A stretch of DNA of 64,000 nucleotides from Parapristionchus giblindavisi (Eukaryota; Nematoda; Chromadorea; Rhabditida; Diplogasteridae): NCBI GenBank assembly GCA_943737045.1, contig CALSFV010000477.1, positions 41,360-105,359 of the forward strand, given 5' to 3'. The translations under genes were made by a program, and so were the position numbers. Shown here one piece after another: positions 1 to 18,790 of this stretch (positions are counted from its first letter, which is position 1; each line of letters opens with the position of its first letter). The notes beneath the pieces are model-generated. The model worked only from the letters and a program-made list of their open reading frames with translations. It was not told the DNA's origin and made no database searches.

Positions 1-6819
<6,819 letters not shown>

Positions 6820-8525
6820 TCTTTGATCCTTGGACTTTGATCTTTGATTCTTAGTCTTTGATCTTTCTGCCCTATATCTCCAATATCCTCATTCTGGCCT
6901 GTAACCCGCTAACCTGTTTTTGTATTTTATTTTGTCTTCTCATCGAACCTCTTTTCTTTTCCTTCTAAAATCATCCTGCAGTAGACTTATGTATCTTGAT
7001 GTATTTTGAATTATCTTCCGATCTAACCACACCCCGTGGACTGTACACATTGTACAATATTTTCGAGCTGTCCCTCTGACCTAAGTCCCCCATGACATAG
7101 CCCAATCAGCCTTATTTATTACGTAGCTTAACTCGTTTTGTTATTGTTTTTTTATTCTAAAAACTATGACAATCCTGATTGAATAGATTGAATATTAGAT
7201 ATTCATAATTTATTCTCACGTTTCAATCATTCATTCGCCACTTCCCTTAGACTAAGGGCTTAAGTTCTCGGATTTCCCCGCTTTCCTTGTTAGAACGCGG
7301 TTTTGGTCTGTTTTGTTTGTCAATATTTTTTCTCTTCGCTTCTTACACCGGTATTATAACCACACCTACCCCGTCGCTTATCTCTCTGTGTGTATTATGT
7401 TATGTCTTGCTACATGTACTCATCCCGTATTCTATTTTTTTCTTCCTGTGAACTTTGTTTTGATCCTTTGCCAATGCTTACGATTAGAAGTACACACGTA
7501 TATAAATATCACTTCATTTCCATCGGTTCTCCTTCGGATTCACGTAACGTATATGGCCCGTGGTGCGACGACGACTATCGACGTAATAACAACAGTATTT
7601 ACAAATATAACAAAATACATATATAGGCAGTCTAGAATGGCAAGAGACTTTGGGACAGCGCGCGCGCTCGCTTATTAAAGCGTTACATATATCACGTGTA
7701 TTTTGACGGTGAATTTAATTAGTGATGAAATTACCAATTTTCTAATTATTGGGCGGGGTAAAAGGCTTGCAATAAGTGAACTTATGGTTATGTGGTGGCC
7801 TAACTCGACTTGATCTACAAAGGAGCGGGATGAGTAAAAAAACTATGATAGACTAGAAGACCCTGAGAGAGTATTGGTTGGCTGGGTATGGTGTGTGGAG
7901 TGAGACAGTTGTTGACGAACAGACAGGTTTGAACTCGTGGCTAAAGCTCGCGGCAAGACTGGAGGGGGGGGATTACGGTATAAGACGAACAATTACGGTG
8001 ACACACATGGGAACACTATTTAGGGTAAAGAGGGGATTGGAGGGACTAGAAAGTGGCGCAGATGAGAGAAGGAAGGAATTAGCAAGCTCATGAGCGTTCA
8101 TATACGAAAAGGCCAACAATCAAAGAATAAGAACAACCCGAACAACGCTCAATTTACAATTACAAATACATATATATATATAATTAAACGACACTGAAAA
8201 AGAGGGTCATGGAATGAATGGGTGATAGATAGGCTAGAGGACGAATTGGCTAGACACAAATGAAGTTCCTAGAAGAGGTACTGCCCGTAGCACAAAGAAA
8301 TATCCTGCGCTAAAGTAAAACTCACCGCTCTGATCTGCCTCTCTCGGATATGAGATAGTATGACCACAGCGGGGTGCAGCAAATCAGCGCAGGGCATTGC
8401 TTTAATATATTTGGAAATGCCCTAGTATTCGCGCGCGCATTGAGAGCTTCCAGAGTTTCCAGCTATGGGGGGATATGGGTGTATGGTACCCTAATCGAAT
8501 GATCCTAAATCGAGGACGGAACGGT
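6820..8525. other. Intergenic stretch between convergent genes
   Basis: Lies between the stop codons of the BRAP2 gene (+) and the type I membrane protein gene (-), so it must hold both 3' UTRs. It starts with four TTTGATCTTTGATT-like repeats directly after the BRAP2 stop. I see no coding exon and no unambiguous single poly(A) site; an ATTAAAG lies at 7674. A short AT dinucleotide run is at 8166-8182. Confidence 0.6.
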
Positions 8526-11500
8526 TTACTCGTTCGGGTGTTCCTCGCACACCGTGACCGTGTCTGAGAATCGGAAGCGCTTCAACGAGTCGGTGGATGG
8601 TGTCTTCTTGATTGGGGACGTGGGCACACTGGGCGGTTGGGAGTTGGTGCCCACGGACCATATAGACTGCCGACGAGGCGCCTCTATGTAGGCGACGGTC
8701 GTGGAGAACTGCAATGGAGAATGTATGAGAATATTGGACCAGCATTGATCCTATTCACATATGGGATAAATCAACGAATGAGCTAATGAGGCGAATATAC
8801 AATCAATAAAGTAATCAGAAAATCGATACCTTGGTCATTTTGGAGTCTTTCCTCTGCACGTACCCGTCCTTATATTCCAATTCCATTTCTTCGCTAGGCA
8901 GGGTACTCTTCTTTCTCGAAGCATTCACCGAGTACTTTCGCACAGCCTCCATCATGTTCTCCGGCTTCTTGGCTGCAATAAGGTGGATATTAGCTGCGTC
9001 TTAAACCCTTACAACAACTTATGCCTAAAAAACTCAGCAACAACTAATAAGGTCTCAACTCGTTCTGACCTTATGAGATGGCAAGAACATCACGGGATTC
9101 AGTTTTCGATTATAATTTTGAATCTATTTTCCAAAAGTACTTCACTTTCCATTAAATAATTTTTGAAATTTAATGAATTTCCGCACAAACCAACAGGATG
9201 GCTTGGCAGACTTATCTTTCGCTATTTTTTAAAGATCAGCCAAAACATGAAAAAATATTTTAATCGCAATTTCAAACTACTTTTCGCAAACTGGGCATAA
9301 AAGGACAATAACATTCCGCTGGTCACTGTGATTATTTTTGTTCGTGTAGCAAGAAACACCAAATTTGCTCTACAAATAATTTTTTTCATATGTTGGATGA
9401 TCTTTTTTTAAATAGCATAAAGGTTATGTCAAGGTGAGAAATCGAACTCATAAAATTTGCGCTATAATCTTCCGCTAAACTACCTGCGCTGGTTTGACAG
9501 CACACAGATGATGCTATCCGAATGGTTTTGTAGAAAATCACTAAATTTCAATATCGATTTTCTGGAAACTTTAGAAACAGATTCGTAATGAGCATCCAAA
9601 ACTGATTCTAGTTATGCTATTGCCATCTCAAAAGGCGAGGTCGAGGACCCTTCCCTTGTGAGATACGTACCACGGCTCTCCTCGGGTCCGCAACAGCACG
9701 TACAGAAGAGCAGTGCGCATAGCGCTAGTGGGATGATGGAAATGGCCAGGGGGATGAGGATGACCTCGATGGGGAAGGCTTGGCACGGAGCTACCTGGGA
9801 AGAGGATAACATAAATACATAACCAGCAAACATTGCGAACTCCCGATCGATCGATATTTAATCGTTGAACAAAGAGCGATCATGTCTGTTTTATATTTCT
9901 CTGATCTTTAATCACTAAAGATATAAATATCACCAAACATAAATAGATACTGACAGACAGACAAAATATATGTATATCTAATATATATCTGTACCTCAAC
10001 CGCGGAAGATCTCTTCGTTCGATTTACCACGATATCCTCTATCAAGTCGGTATCGTTGCTTCTGAAATATGAACTGAATGCATAACTTTGAAAAATCTGA
10101 ATGCTTCTTTGATTGTGTTTTGAACCCTCTCTGGCTCATTCCACTTCTAATCATGCTCTCAATGTCTGATCAGTCGAGTCCAGTAAACATCTCTTTTTAT
10201 TACGAGGAAGTACTCTGTGGCACGATAGAGTGAGCGAATGCACGTTACGAATTTGAATGGAAAGGTCGACATGATAGGAACTCGAACAATTACTCAGATC
10301 TACGGTGAAGTGATAGAGAAAGGGGGGATTGGAAACACAGAGACAAAGATAGATAGAGAGAGTCCTTTTTTTTACTTCCGCCCTTTGCGTACATACTACC
10401 TATTTCAATCACGAAAATACTCGCATGAAAAATTGTCAGAATATATTGTAACCAAGTACCTTGGGTTGGTCAAGTTGATCATTAGATTACGTGCGTATTG
10501 ACTTATCAAACTTGAACTATAAAAAAACTAGAGAACTAAACTGCAACGCATACAAGTGGACTAAAATAAACACATTTATGTTATAAAGATCATTTCCAAA
10601 ACTAACTATAGGGACTAAGAATAATGCTTAAGGTAACACTTACCCTGACGGTAACCAAAGAAATTAAGCATCCATAAATTAGACTATATTTAACACTAAA
10701 AACTGAGAATCAAAGTAACCCTAGCACCAAACACTGCAACCAATAGGTTTCGCTAGTATTAAAGAGAGCGTTACCTCTCTCAATGGTCTCTGCATTGGGC
10801 ACACTATTTCTCTGCTTTCTAACAACGAGAAAGCATTGCGTGTCGAAGAGACCGTTGAGAGATGTTACACTCCCTTTAGACAACTATAGTTTGCACAAGA
10901 ACATCAACAACAATATGATACTGTTAGTAAGAAGTGCGTAGGTTGGTCATCAAAGAGCCCGTTTCTTTGCCATCCTGTCCTCTCTAACCGTTATAGAACC
11001 AATAAGTACATACATGAAGAGACCGTGAACATCACCCTATCTCTAGATAAAAAGAAGGTCAGTGATTCAGTCCGGAGGGCCTAATCTCTTCTTCGGACCT
11101 ACTTTACCGCATGTTCTAGTCACTACCAATTCTCCTTTATGGCGCCTTGATGGATATTTCAATAAAAGCGGAATTGAACATAGGACAGACAGGCTTTCAT
11201 CATGAGACTGTTGACTTAGCTCGTTCGGCCATTCCAAGCTCTACCAATGGGCTCAGACAAGGTTTATGACCCCCTATTAACCCTTCTTATTTGTGTATGC
11301 ACACTGTTCTTCAATTGAAACGTGCGAAAACTATCGAAGAGGAACTAGAAGATAAGAGTGAAGGAGAAGAAGAGATTGTCCCTTCTTCATCATCATTCAA
11401 CTATAGCAAAAAGAAGCGGTGATATCCCCCCATATCATTGCCTTTTTGGCTTACTTCCTCTCCCTATCTCTCTCCTCTCTCTCTCTCTCCTCTTTCTCTC

Positions 11501-11554
11501 TCCCCTATCTCTCTCATCTCTCTCTCTTTCTCTCTCTCTCTCTCTCCTTCTCCT

Positions 11555-11608
<54 letters not shown>

Positions 11609-13473
11609 CCTATCTCTCTCTCAATCTCCCCCATCTTTCATCGATATTCAGCATTAAGGTGAGATCGGAGATATCTCTCCAGAGCGAGAATAAGAAAATG
11701 AAGAATAAATGGGGAGATAGGGAAAGAAAAATTGCAAGAGGGTGACAAAGATGCAGATAGAAAACGGAAGTGAACGCTCATTGAGAAGATGAATGGAGGG
11801 GAGAAGCGTGACAGGGGAGAAAGAGAGCGAGAGAGAGAGAGGAAGGGAGGGAGAGAGAGAGAGAAAGAGAGAGAGAAAGGGTGAGAGAAGAAATATTTCG
11901 AACGGAACTTTGGCGCTAGTGCGAAATGGTGCTAAATGCACTCACAAGTTGAATGGTTCTAGAGTACTGTCAAGATTCTCCCTAACGTATTAGCTCTAAC
12001 GGCAAGGTACAGCTAAACATTGATAGAAAACCTAAAATCCTTTAAAGGACCTTTAAAGGCACATCCCAGGCTAATTTTCTTTCCACATTGGCAATACTCT
12101 CTCTCGCAATCAAAGAAAGCGAGAGAGTGTTGCCAGAGCGGATAGTTTCAAATCATCTCGGGGGTGTTCCTTTAATGGGAGATAAACGTTCACGAATCGT
12201 TCTCTACTCGTCATAGAACAGAGAATAGTATGCCTATGAGAATAGATTCTCGTATAGCAAATGATAATCTGATTCGTATCGTCTAATCTGCCTCTCATCC
12301 CTATTGTCTCTCCATTTCCCGTACTCTCTCACTCCAAATCTCGAATTTTTTCCTCCTAAGATGTCCTTTACAACCGGGACACATACAAGAACTTCATAAG
12401 GAGGGAGTGAGACACTACGACGAAGTAGATAGGGAGAGGGAGAGGGAGAGGGAGAGGGAGAGGGAGAGGGGAGAGGGAGAGGGAGAGGGAGAGGGAGAGG
12501 GAGGAGGAGAGGGAGAGGGAGAGGGAGAGGGAGAGGGAGAGGGAGGAGGAGAGGGAGAGGGAGAGGGAGAGGGAGAGGGAGAGGGAGAGGGAGGAGGAGA
12601 GGGAGAGGGAGAGGGAGAGGGAGGAGGAGAAGGAGAGGGAGAGATGAGCGCGGATATCGATTAGGAGTGGCTATCATAGCCGACTTGATTTCTATCAAAT
12701 GCCACAAGCAGAGCACTCCGGGGGTGAAGAAAATCGGTGTTTTTAGCGCAAAATCGATTAATTTAGTGCAATTTGAAGATAACCCGGCGATTTTATGTTT
12801 CACAACCTCGTTATTGTACTTGATTACGGGACTGGAACCGAGTCCTAGCGCGTAAATACCATGCATACACTGATCAAAATGTTGCCGGGGTTTGGCTAGA
12901 GGTAGTAGAGCTAGAGCTAGAGCTAGAGGGGTAGTTGGCGTTGGGTGAGCTCGGTTCTCTCGCACACAGTGTATTATGACTGACTCAGTTACTTGGGAGG
13001 TTGGTGACAAAAGGGATGATAAAACGAGCAAAAATGCCAAGGACAAAAGCAATATTTACGAGCCTAGCGAAATGTGGTGTACCGTCTCTCTCCCTCTCTC
13101 TCTTTATCTCTCTCTCTACCCCTCTCTCTCTCTCCCTCTCCCTCTCTCTCCCTCGATAACTGCTTCACACATCTTGTAAAGTGTAACGCAGGAGCGGTTA
13201 TTGAACAACAATGATGAGACAGACAATGACTTGAGAAGAACCTTAAGACCTAGCATGACCTTAAGGCTCAGTATGGACTTAAGACTTAGTATGGATTTAA
13301 GACTTAGCATGACCTTAAAAGCTTAAGGTCTCTTACGCATTAGTGGTGTTGAACGGCACAGAACCGGGGCAGTTCTTCTTGCAGGCTCGACAGTGAGCCG
13401 GAGCCGCGACCGTATAATAGATCGAGATGAGCAGAAACAGCGCTGCCAATGCGGTTTGGCGTCCTGGCGGCAT
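8526..13473 (-). CDS. Small type I membrane protein, family unrecognised
   Basis: Five exons on the minus strand, all phase-consistent: 13337-13473, 9995-10061, 9671-9794, 8830-8972, 8526-8708 (TAA); 217 residues. Residues 1-24 form a signal peptide (hydrophobic ALAALFLLISIYY). The short ectodomain has HCRACKKNC, four N-glycosylation sequons (NTT, NAS, NDT, NRT) and the furin-like site RTKRSS. A transmembrane helix follows at about 74-97, then CTCCC just inside, a likely palmitoylation site. The 115-residue cytoplasmic tail is basic and rich in Ser/Thr-Pro (TSPIKKTPSTDS). The sequence CATTCCAG directly precedes the ATG and could be a trans- or cis-splice acceptor. Intron 1 is 3.3 kb of MITEs and GA/TC repeats. 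I do not recognise a family; a receptor-associated or cuticle/neuronal surface protein is possible. Exon skipping or extra exons in intron 1 cannot be excluded. Confidence 0.7.
9043..9658 (-). mobile_element. Foldback element with tRNA-like core
   Basis: Imperfect inverted ends: the left end carries GACCTTATGAGATGGCAA and the right end rc CTTTTGAGATGGCAATAG. They match the ends of the better-preserved element at 50721-51340. The loop holds, on the minus strand (about 9430-9500), TAGTTTAGCGGAAGA (A-box-like) and GAGTTCGATTTCTC (B-box/T-loop-like with a short stem). It lies in intron 3 of the type I membrane protein gene. Confidence 0.65.
10762..10880. mobile_element. MITE family B, copy 1
   Basis: Hairpin element with ends GAGCGTTACCTCTCTCAA and a degenerate complement at 10860-10880. 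The core CACACTATTTCTCTG is shared with copies at 16.2, 20.0, 26.9 and 52.2 kb. Confidence 0.75.
11456..11625. repeat. (TC)n tract in intron
   Basis: About 170 bp of TC-rich polypyrimidine in intron 1 of the type I membrane protein gene. A complementary GA tract lies at 11826-11880. Confidence 0.9.
12052..12175. mobile_element. MITE family A, copy 1
   Basis: About 124-bp hairpin MITE: the TTAAAGGCACA end and its complement at 12175, arms containing CGCTCTGGCAACACTCTC or complement, and a loop with CAAAGAAAGCGAGAG. Flanks read TTAA, as in the better copies, suggesting a piggyBac-like TTAA target. Confidence 0.85.
12432..12643. repeat. (GGGAGA)n hexanucleotide array
   Basis: About 210 bp of GGGAGA with occasional GGGAGGAGA variants, all purine on the plus strand. 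It is open in several frames (Gly-Glu or Leu-Pro repeats) but is intronic, so those frames are not genes. Confidence 0.95.
13081..13155. repeat. TC-rich tract
   Basis: About 75 bp of CTCTCTCCCT-type polypyrimidine in the same 3.3-kb intron. Confidence 0.85.
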
Positions 13474-13674
13474 CTGGAATGGGCGATTAACAATCATAAT
13501 AAAGTTATTATTATTAAAAAGCGGCTACCGTAACCAAAAGAACAGAACAAATGAAAAATGATGATGATAATCGATAAAACAGTACACGCAGAGGATAGAT
13601 TTCGAAGAGATTTGAGAAATAGAGAGAGTGCGCGGTTTCATAGCCTTTGTGGGCGGGGGCCGTTCTATCCCTGA

Positions 13675-13676
<2 letters not shown>

Positions 13677-13735
<59 letters not shown>

Positions 13736-13797
13736 TCTCTCTCTCTCCCTCTCACTCTCTCTCTCTCTCTCTCTCTCCCTCTCCCTCTGTCCCTGTC
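13677..13797. repeat. (TC)n microsatellite
   Basis: About 120 bp of uninterrupted to lightly interrupted CT dinucleotides. Confidence 0.95.
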
Positions 13798-14310
13798 TAG
13801 CTAGCGATCTCATCTTCAATCAACTACCTTTTACACTCCACACACTATCATTCTCGTTCAGTTAGAAGAGAGATAGAGTGGCTTATCATTGTTTCTATGA
13901 AGAGAGAGAGTACAATGATGTTCATAGATAAGTGTCCATTTCGCCCCATTGTCCGGGTGGGGGGAACACGAATAAGGAGAGGGAGAGGGAGAGGGAGAGG
14001 GAGACAAGTATAAATCGAGAAGTGAACCGTTGTTACTGTACTGGATGATGCAATGTGCAGGGACAAGGAGAGACAATTGGGAGACATTTTATTCGTGATG
14101 AATGACTATTTTTATTTTTTTGCCTAACAACATTTGGTGGAGAGTAGTTCTCCAGCACTTCAAGGGTACAAAAACATTGGTGATCTTTTCATATCACATA
14201 ACCAACAAAAATAATTATAATATGATTTTCTTTCAATGAGATTGCATTGTTCCCGGCACTCACAGGGAAGAATTCCCCTGTCCGGTAAGAAAATTTTTGA
14301 CATGGAAAAG

Positions 14311-14440
14311 CTGACCTGTGGCCGTATGCAAGAACAACTGGAAAGTTGCGTAGGCGGAGGATTTTTGGAAAACGCCTCCGCCTACGCTAATGACGTCACA
14401 TTTTCCCGGAAAACGGTTCTTGCATACGGTCACTGGTCAT
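14311..14440. mobile_element. Foldback MITE (CCGTATGCAAGAAC ends)
   Basis: The left arm GTGGCCGTATGCAAGAAC pairs with the right arm GTTCTTGCATACGGTCAC. The middle holds a second inverted pair, GCGTAGGCGGAGG and CCTCCGCCTACGC. About 130 bp, no coding capacity. A related single arm (GAGGCCGTATGCATGAAC) occurs at 18419. Confidence 0.85.
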
Positions 14441-14680
14441 AAGGAGAAATTATTTCCTTATAGTACTGGGGATAATTACATTTGGGTACCATAGCCAGGG
14501 AATTATTTGTTTCAATGAGTACATGAGGATTGTGGCCTAATTTGAAAGTTTCCTTTTTTTCATGCTTCCTAGGTTGAGAAGTGATAATGGCGTTCAAAAG
14601 TCAACGAAATACAAGTAGAGATCTCTTGTTTTATTGGGTTGGGTTTTGAGCCAAAGTATAATTTAAAAGCAAACCTAGAG

Positions 14681-14756
14681 GGAGAGAGGAAGAGGAAGAG
14701 GGAGAGGGAGGGAGAGAGAGACGGAGAGAGGAAGAGGGAGAGGGAGAGAGAGGGAT
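14681..14756. repeat. GA-rich tract
   Basis: Interrupted GAGAGGGAGA and GAAGAGGGAG units, about 75 bp. Confidence 0.85.
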
Positions 14757-14998
14757 AGACTTTGAACAATGGAAACATAGTTGACAATACTATGAGGAGA
14801 TTATTATTGGAGCAGTGATAATCGCCAATTTTGTTTTGCTCCAAAATACAATTTCTTTAGAGCAAAAAAATAAATACAAGATGATAATGACCTATTGGTT
14901 AGTCTATACAGTTTGACTGTAGACACAAGATTAAATTCTTGGCTTTCCAGAACCATCGATTTTATCCGGATACTTTACTCCTCCCCTCTCAACTCTTC

Positions 14999-15160
14999 CT
15001 GAGTGCACTAGATGGCGTGATCAATTGATCTCTCTCCTCCCCCCTCCCGATCTCCCTCTCTTTTAATAATTTTGATATTTCGCATATTTTCGTGCACTCG
15101 AACACCTAGTACACGCTTGATGAAGCACCCTCGTGGTGTACGATAAGTAAATAACACTGT
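14999..15160 (+). mobile_element. Non-LTR retrotransposon 3'-end fragment
   Basis: Contains GTGCACTCGAACACC, then GATGAAGCACCCTCGTGGTGT and a short AAGTAAATAA tail. It is collinear with fragments at 24905-25065 and, inverted, at 25765-25860. These are 5'-truncated copies of one LINE subfamily. Confidence 0.7.
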
Positions 15161-15261
15161 GCCATGTAACGTACTTCCTGCATTGAAGTCCAGTGTACAT
15201 ATCTTGTGCGTCTAGGCCATATTATCAGGGTCACACTGACGTGATCCTTGATGTATTATTC

Positions 15262-15479
15262 TTTTTGTGTAACATGGCCACACCGTGGCCGGTGCACTTT
15301 GACTGTGGCCAGACAATGGCCACAGAGTGGCCATAATAGTTTCAACAACAAAGAGACCAATAACTTGTGTGTTGTTTAAACTAACAATGTGAACTGTAGT
15401 AATGTGACTTGTGGCTGAACAGTGGCCGATAACCGGCCAGAGAGTGGCCAGACGGATGTCTCTGGCCGGCCACTGTTTG
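15262..15479. repeat. GTGGCCAC-rich inverted repeats
   Basis: Repeated TGGCCACA and GTGGCC motifs. 15433-15476 is a clear inverted repeat (AACAGTGGCC and GGCCACTGTT ends, CCGGCCAGAGA inside). Probably the remnant of a small foldback element. Confidence 0.6.
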
Positions 15480-15641
15480 GATGTGATAAGGAAGTGTAGT
15501 TATAGTGATCATAGACAGGTGAGTAAAGAAACAATGATAACTTTCGATAGATTTGAGTTGAACTGGAGAAGAGGAGGGAGAGGAAGGGGATCAGGAGAGA
15601 AAAGGTAGATGCAGAGAAAGATGCATAGGGGGAAGGAAGAG

Positions 15642-15806
15642 AGGTAGAGGCAGAAGTAGAGGCAGAAGTAGAGGTAGAGGTAGAGGTAGAGGTAGAGGTA
15701 GAGGTAGAGGTAGAGGTAGAGGTAGAGGTAGAGGTAGAGGTAGAGGTAGAGGTAGAGGTAGAGGTAGAGGTAGAGGTAGAGGTAGAGGTAGAGGTAGAGG
15801 TAGAGG
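15642..15806. repeat. (AGGTAG)n hexanucleotide array
   Basis: About 165 bp of nearly perfect AGGTAG units. A 235-codon minus-strand open frame (Ser-Thr repeat) spans it and is not a gene. Confidence 0.95.
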
Positions 15807-16195
15807 GAAGACGAGGAGGAGAGAGGAAGACGGGATTTAATGTTCTTAAGAGAATATAGTACTTGTATCTTTGTCTACGAGTAAAAAGGCAATGATTGAT
15901 ACTCGAAGTAGATGAGAACTCGTATGGAGATGAATGATATAAGGAGAGGGAGAGAGGCAGAGGTAGAGGGAGAGAGAGAGAAAGAGAGAGACGTAGAGGG
16001 AGAGGGAGAGAGAGAGAGAGGGAGCGGAACACTTGCTCAACGACGGAAATGTATAAGCGAGCGAGAAAAATGATCTCGAGCAAGGGTCACGAGGAAGGAA
16101 GGAGAGTAGAGACTGCAGAAGTGATACGTTATGACATTATGATAAGCTGTCTTTTGTCCTGTCACAAGTACGGTTGTTAGTCATTGAAAGGGTTC

Positions 16196-16323
16196 CTGCT
16201 TAAAGGGACGATGACCTCTCTCAATGGTCTCTTCATTGCGCACACTATTTCTCTGTTCCCTAACAACGAGAGAGCGTAGACCGTTGAAGAGGCCGCTGAC
16301 AAAGGTTTCGGCCCCTTTAAACC
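16196..16323. mobile_element. MITE family B, copy 2
   Basis: Best family B copy: ends TTAAAGGGACGATGACC and GGTTTCGGCCCCTTTAA, both at TTAA. Arms contain CTCTCTCAATGGTCTCTTC and its imperfect complement. Confidence 0.85.
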
Positions 16324-16441
16324 ATAAAGTAGTCGCATTACTGCAGGATGTGCGCATGAAGTGTAAAGATTGGAAATCTCTCATGTCGGAGGAGAAAAGA
16401 TATGCAAATCGCAGCGAACGCCCGAATCAGTCCAAAGCAAT

Positions 16442-16606
16442 TCTCCGGTATTTTTGACTCATGGGGGTAGCGCCGCGGTATAGGAAAACGGTGTGGGCAG
16501 CAAATCCCGCGGGGTAAGAAAACGGCAAGCTGTCTAGAGGCAAAATCCCGCGGGCTTCGCCTTCGTCCCACACCGTTGCGTACCGCACTAGTCAAAAATA
16601 ACGGAG
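16442..16606. mobile_element. GC-rich foldback, short unit
   Basis: 165 bp bounded by CTCCGGTATTTTTGAC and GTCAAAAATAACGGAG. The interior is GC-rich (CCCGCGGG and CACACCG motifs), unlike the AT-rich surroundings. Confidence 0.8.
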
Positions 16607-16616
16607 TTGGAAACTG

Positions 16617-17087
16617 CTCCGGTATTTTTTGTCCGTGGGGTGCGCCGTGGGCAGCACCATGGCGTGGGACTAGGGCGCACCCCACGGGATTTGGCCTCTA
16701 GACGGCGTACCCCACGGGATTTATATAGGGCGTGCACCATGGTGTGGAATGAACGGTGTGCCCCACGGAATTTGAGGTCCACAATCCCGTGGTGTACGCC
16801 GCGAGATACACCGCGGGGTAGAACACTTAGACGGGGTACCTCGCGAGCTGCAGCTTCTAGACGGGGAGCCCCGCGAGGTGGATGACGGCGTGCCCCGTGG
16901 GGCAGGAGGGACGGTGTGCCCCGCGAGATTTGATGTCCACCCCGCGAGACACACCGTCACTTCCACACCGTGGTGCACCTCGCGGTGTACCCCGCGAGAT
17001 TTGGCCTCTCAACGGTGTGCCCCGCGAGCAAAAAATACCGGAGATGGTGCTGCCCACGGCGCACCCCACGGACAAAAAATACCGGAG
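16617..17087. mobile_element. GC-rich foldback, long unit with internal tandem repeats
   Basis: Bounded by CTCCGGTATTTTTTGTCCG and CGGACAAAAAATACCGGAG, followed inward by GTGGGGTGCGCC and its complement. The interior is a degenerate 25-35 bp repeat (CCCCGCGAGATTTG and CCCACGGGATTT) on alternating strands. An extra internal end-copy at 17030-17044 suggests nested insertion. Several frames are open on both strands only because of the repeat. Confidence 0.85.
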
Positions 17088-17710
17088 TGGGACAAAGGGC
17101 GATATCGAAACTGAAACATTGTGATACTCACGTAAAGCTGCCGGTGCTTGAGTGCAGTCTGGGCATTCTTATATATACCAAATCGGCTTGAGATATACGA
17201 CTGATTAGGAATGCGCATGGGACAGGAAGTATTCAAATTTGGAGAGGAGGAGGGGATAAGGAGAGGGAGAGGGAGGAGAGGAGATAGGGTAGGACAGAAT
17301 CGCTCGGAATGTTGATAGGAGGGTAAAATGTGGGTGATAAAATGATCGCAGAAGAGAGCCGCGACGAATCATCATCATTGGGGTAAAATCGCTGAGGAAT
17401 GCTGTGAACGGAGAAGTTTCGAATTGATAAGTTAAAGTGAATCTAATCTTGTCTACGATTCCTTCATCTTGTCTACGAGAGAGTAAGGATAACGCGGAGA
17501 GTTTTGAGCTACCTCATCTTATTTTTGCCGGTGGAGGGGGTATTTTTGCAAGACATTCTGATGAAATCAAATATTTTCCTCCATTTTTGAACTTAACTAG
17601 ATGTGCTGTTCACATTAGCGACCGAAATTCAATATGGCGCATTTTTAGCTAACCGATATTTTTTCAAAATTTTAAATTTTAAGCTCATGAAAACTTATAC
17701 TCGAACATCT

Positions 17711-17999
17711 TTTAAAGAAGGGGACCCATGAGTTGGCATGACTGACTCCCACCACGATAAGCATGCTGACTATTGTTTATATTATATCGTAAAGGATAAT
17801 GAGAAAATGAGAGAGCAAGTATGCAAATCGGATGGGTACTCTCTACATGCCTTGAAAGTTGTACTTGCAATGCGCATAGTGAGCTTTAAACATATAGGGA
17901 ATCAATACCAGATATGTCTTTCGATTCGTGCGATGATTCTCTATCATTCCATCCGAACAGTCTTATTACGAAAAAACTCGCGGGTCTCCATCTTTAATA
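17711..17999. mobile_element. TTAA element of the 60.2-kb family, degenerate
   Basis: The left end TTTAAAGAAGGGGACCC and the right end CGCGGGTCTCCATCTTTAA match the ends of 60224-60572 (TTAAAGGTGGAGACCCGCG). About 290 bp; interior diverged. Confidence 0.6.
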
Positions 18000-18159
18000 C
18001 TATAAATTTAATTTCTCAAACGAGATGTAAAGAGAATTGCCTTAGTATGATCCAGGGTTAATTTAGCCATAGTCGAGGGATGGATTGATCGCATTAGTAC
18101 ATCCTTTTACGCATCTCGTGCTCATAGTGTATCATCCAAATTTCGGATGAAAAGAGCGT

Positions 18160-18270
18160 AATGCACCGTTACATTTGCCTTACGTGCCTAGGCCATAACC
18201 CCCTTTGCCGCGTCTCCGTCGTTACGGCAGAGGCTACGGTGTAGGCACGTAAGACAAATGTAACGATGCA
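18160..18270. mobile_element. Foldback family C, copy 1
   Basis: The left arm TGCACCGTTACATTTGCC continues into CTTACGTGCCTA and pairs with TAGGCACGTAAG, then CAAATGTAACGATGCA. Related elements lie at 34.65 and 58.93 kb. Confidence 0.85.
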
Positions 18271-18750
18271 TAACATTCACGAAGGATATACTCTTTACAC
18301 ATGCTCATCTCTCCCGTCTCTGTAGACAAAATATATAATTATAGATTTATGATATAACTTTCTATAACACTTCAGAGTGTTCAGTGGAGTACACCTTTTC
18401 TCTGTGTGAGGAAGCCAGAGGCCGTATGCATGAACCCTTTTGTCGGGAAAATGGGTTTGTCGGGTTTTGTCGATAAATGTTCATCTATACGTCCCCAGAG
18501 ATGGCCAGGGTGCTGAGGTAGATTAGCATTAAGCAATCCTCTAAGGGATTAGGCTCCAATCGTTAATGTTTCGTTGAAGGACGATATCGTTCGTCGTGTG
18601 CGTTTAATCGCATCATCGCTATTTGATTATTCAAGATCAGCCCAATTTTCGAAGGATGAAGAAGGGTATAAGGAAGTGATTATCGGATGAAATGTGGTCG
18701 TGTGGCGTCAGTGGAACGTTGTGACAGTGGCTGACAATAACATGACAATG

Positions 18751-18790
18751 CTAATGACAATGACAATGACAATGACAATGACAATGACAG
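18751..18790. repeat. (TGACAA)n short array
   Basis: Six to seven TGACAA units. Confidence 0.9.

Noticed and set aside
12234..13052. 272-codon minus-strand frame rich in Leu-Pro
   Set aside because: Generated by the (GGGAGA)n array in the intron of the type I membrane protein gene; no domain and no splice logic.
15376..16083. 235-codon Ser-Thr-repeat frame
   Set aside because: Translation of the (AGGTAG)n array and neighbouring GA tracts.
16338..17236. Several overlapping Arg/Gly/Pro-rich frames on both strands (collagen-like at first sight)
   Set aside because: All come from the GC-rich foldback minisatellite. Openness on both strands reflects the repeat, not coding.
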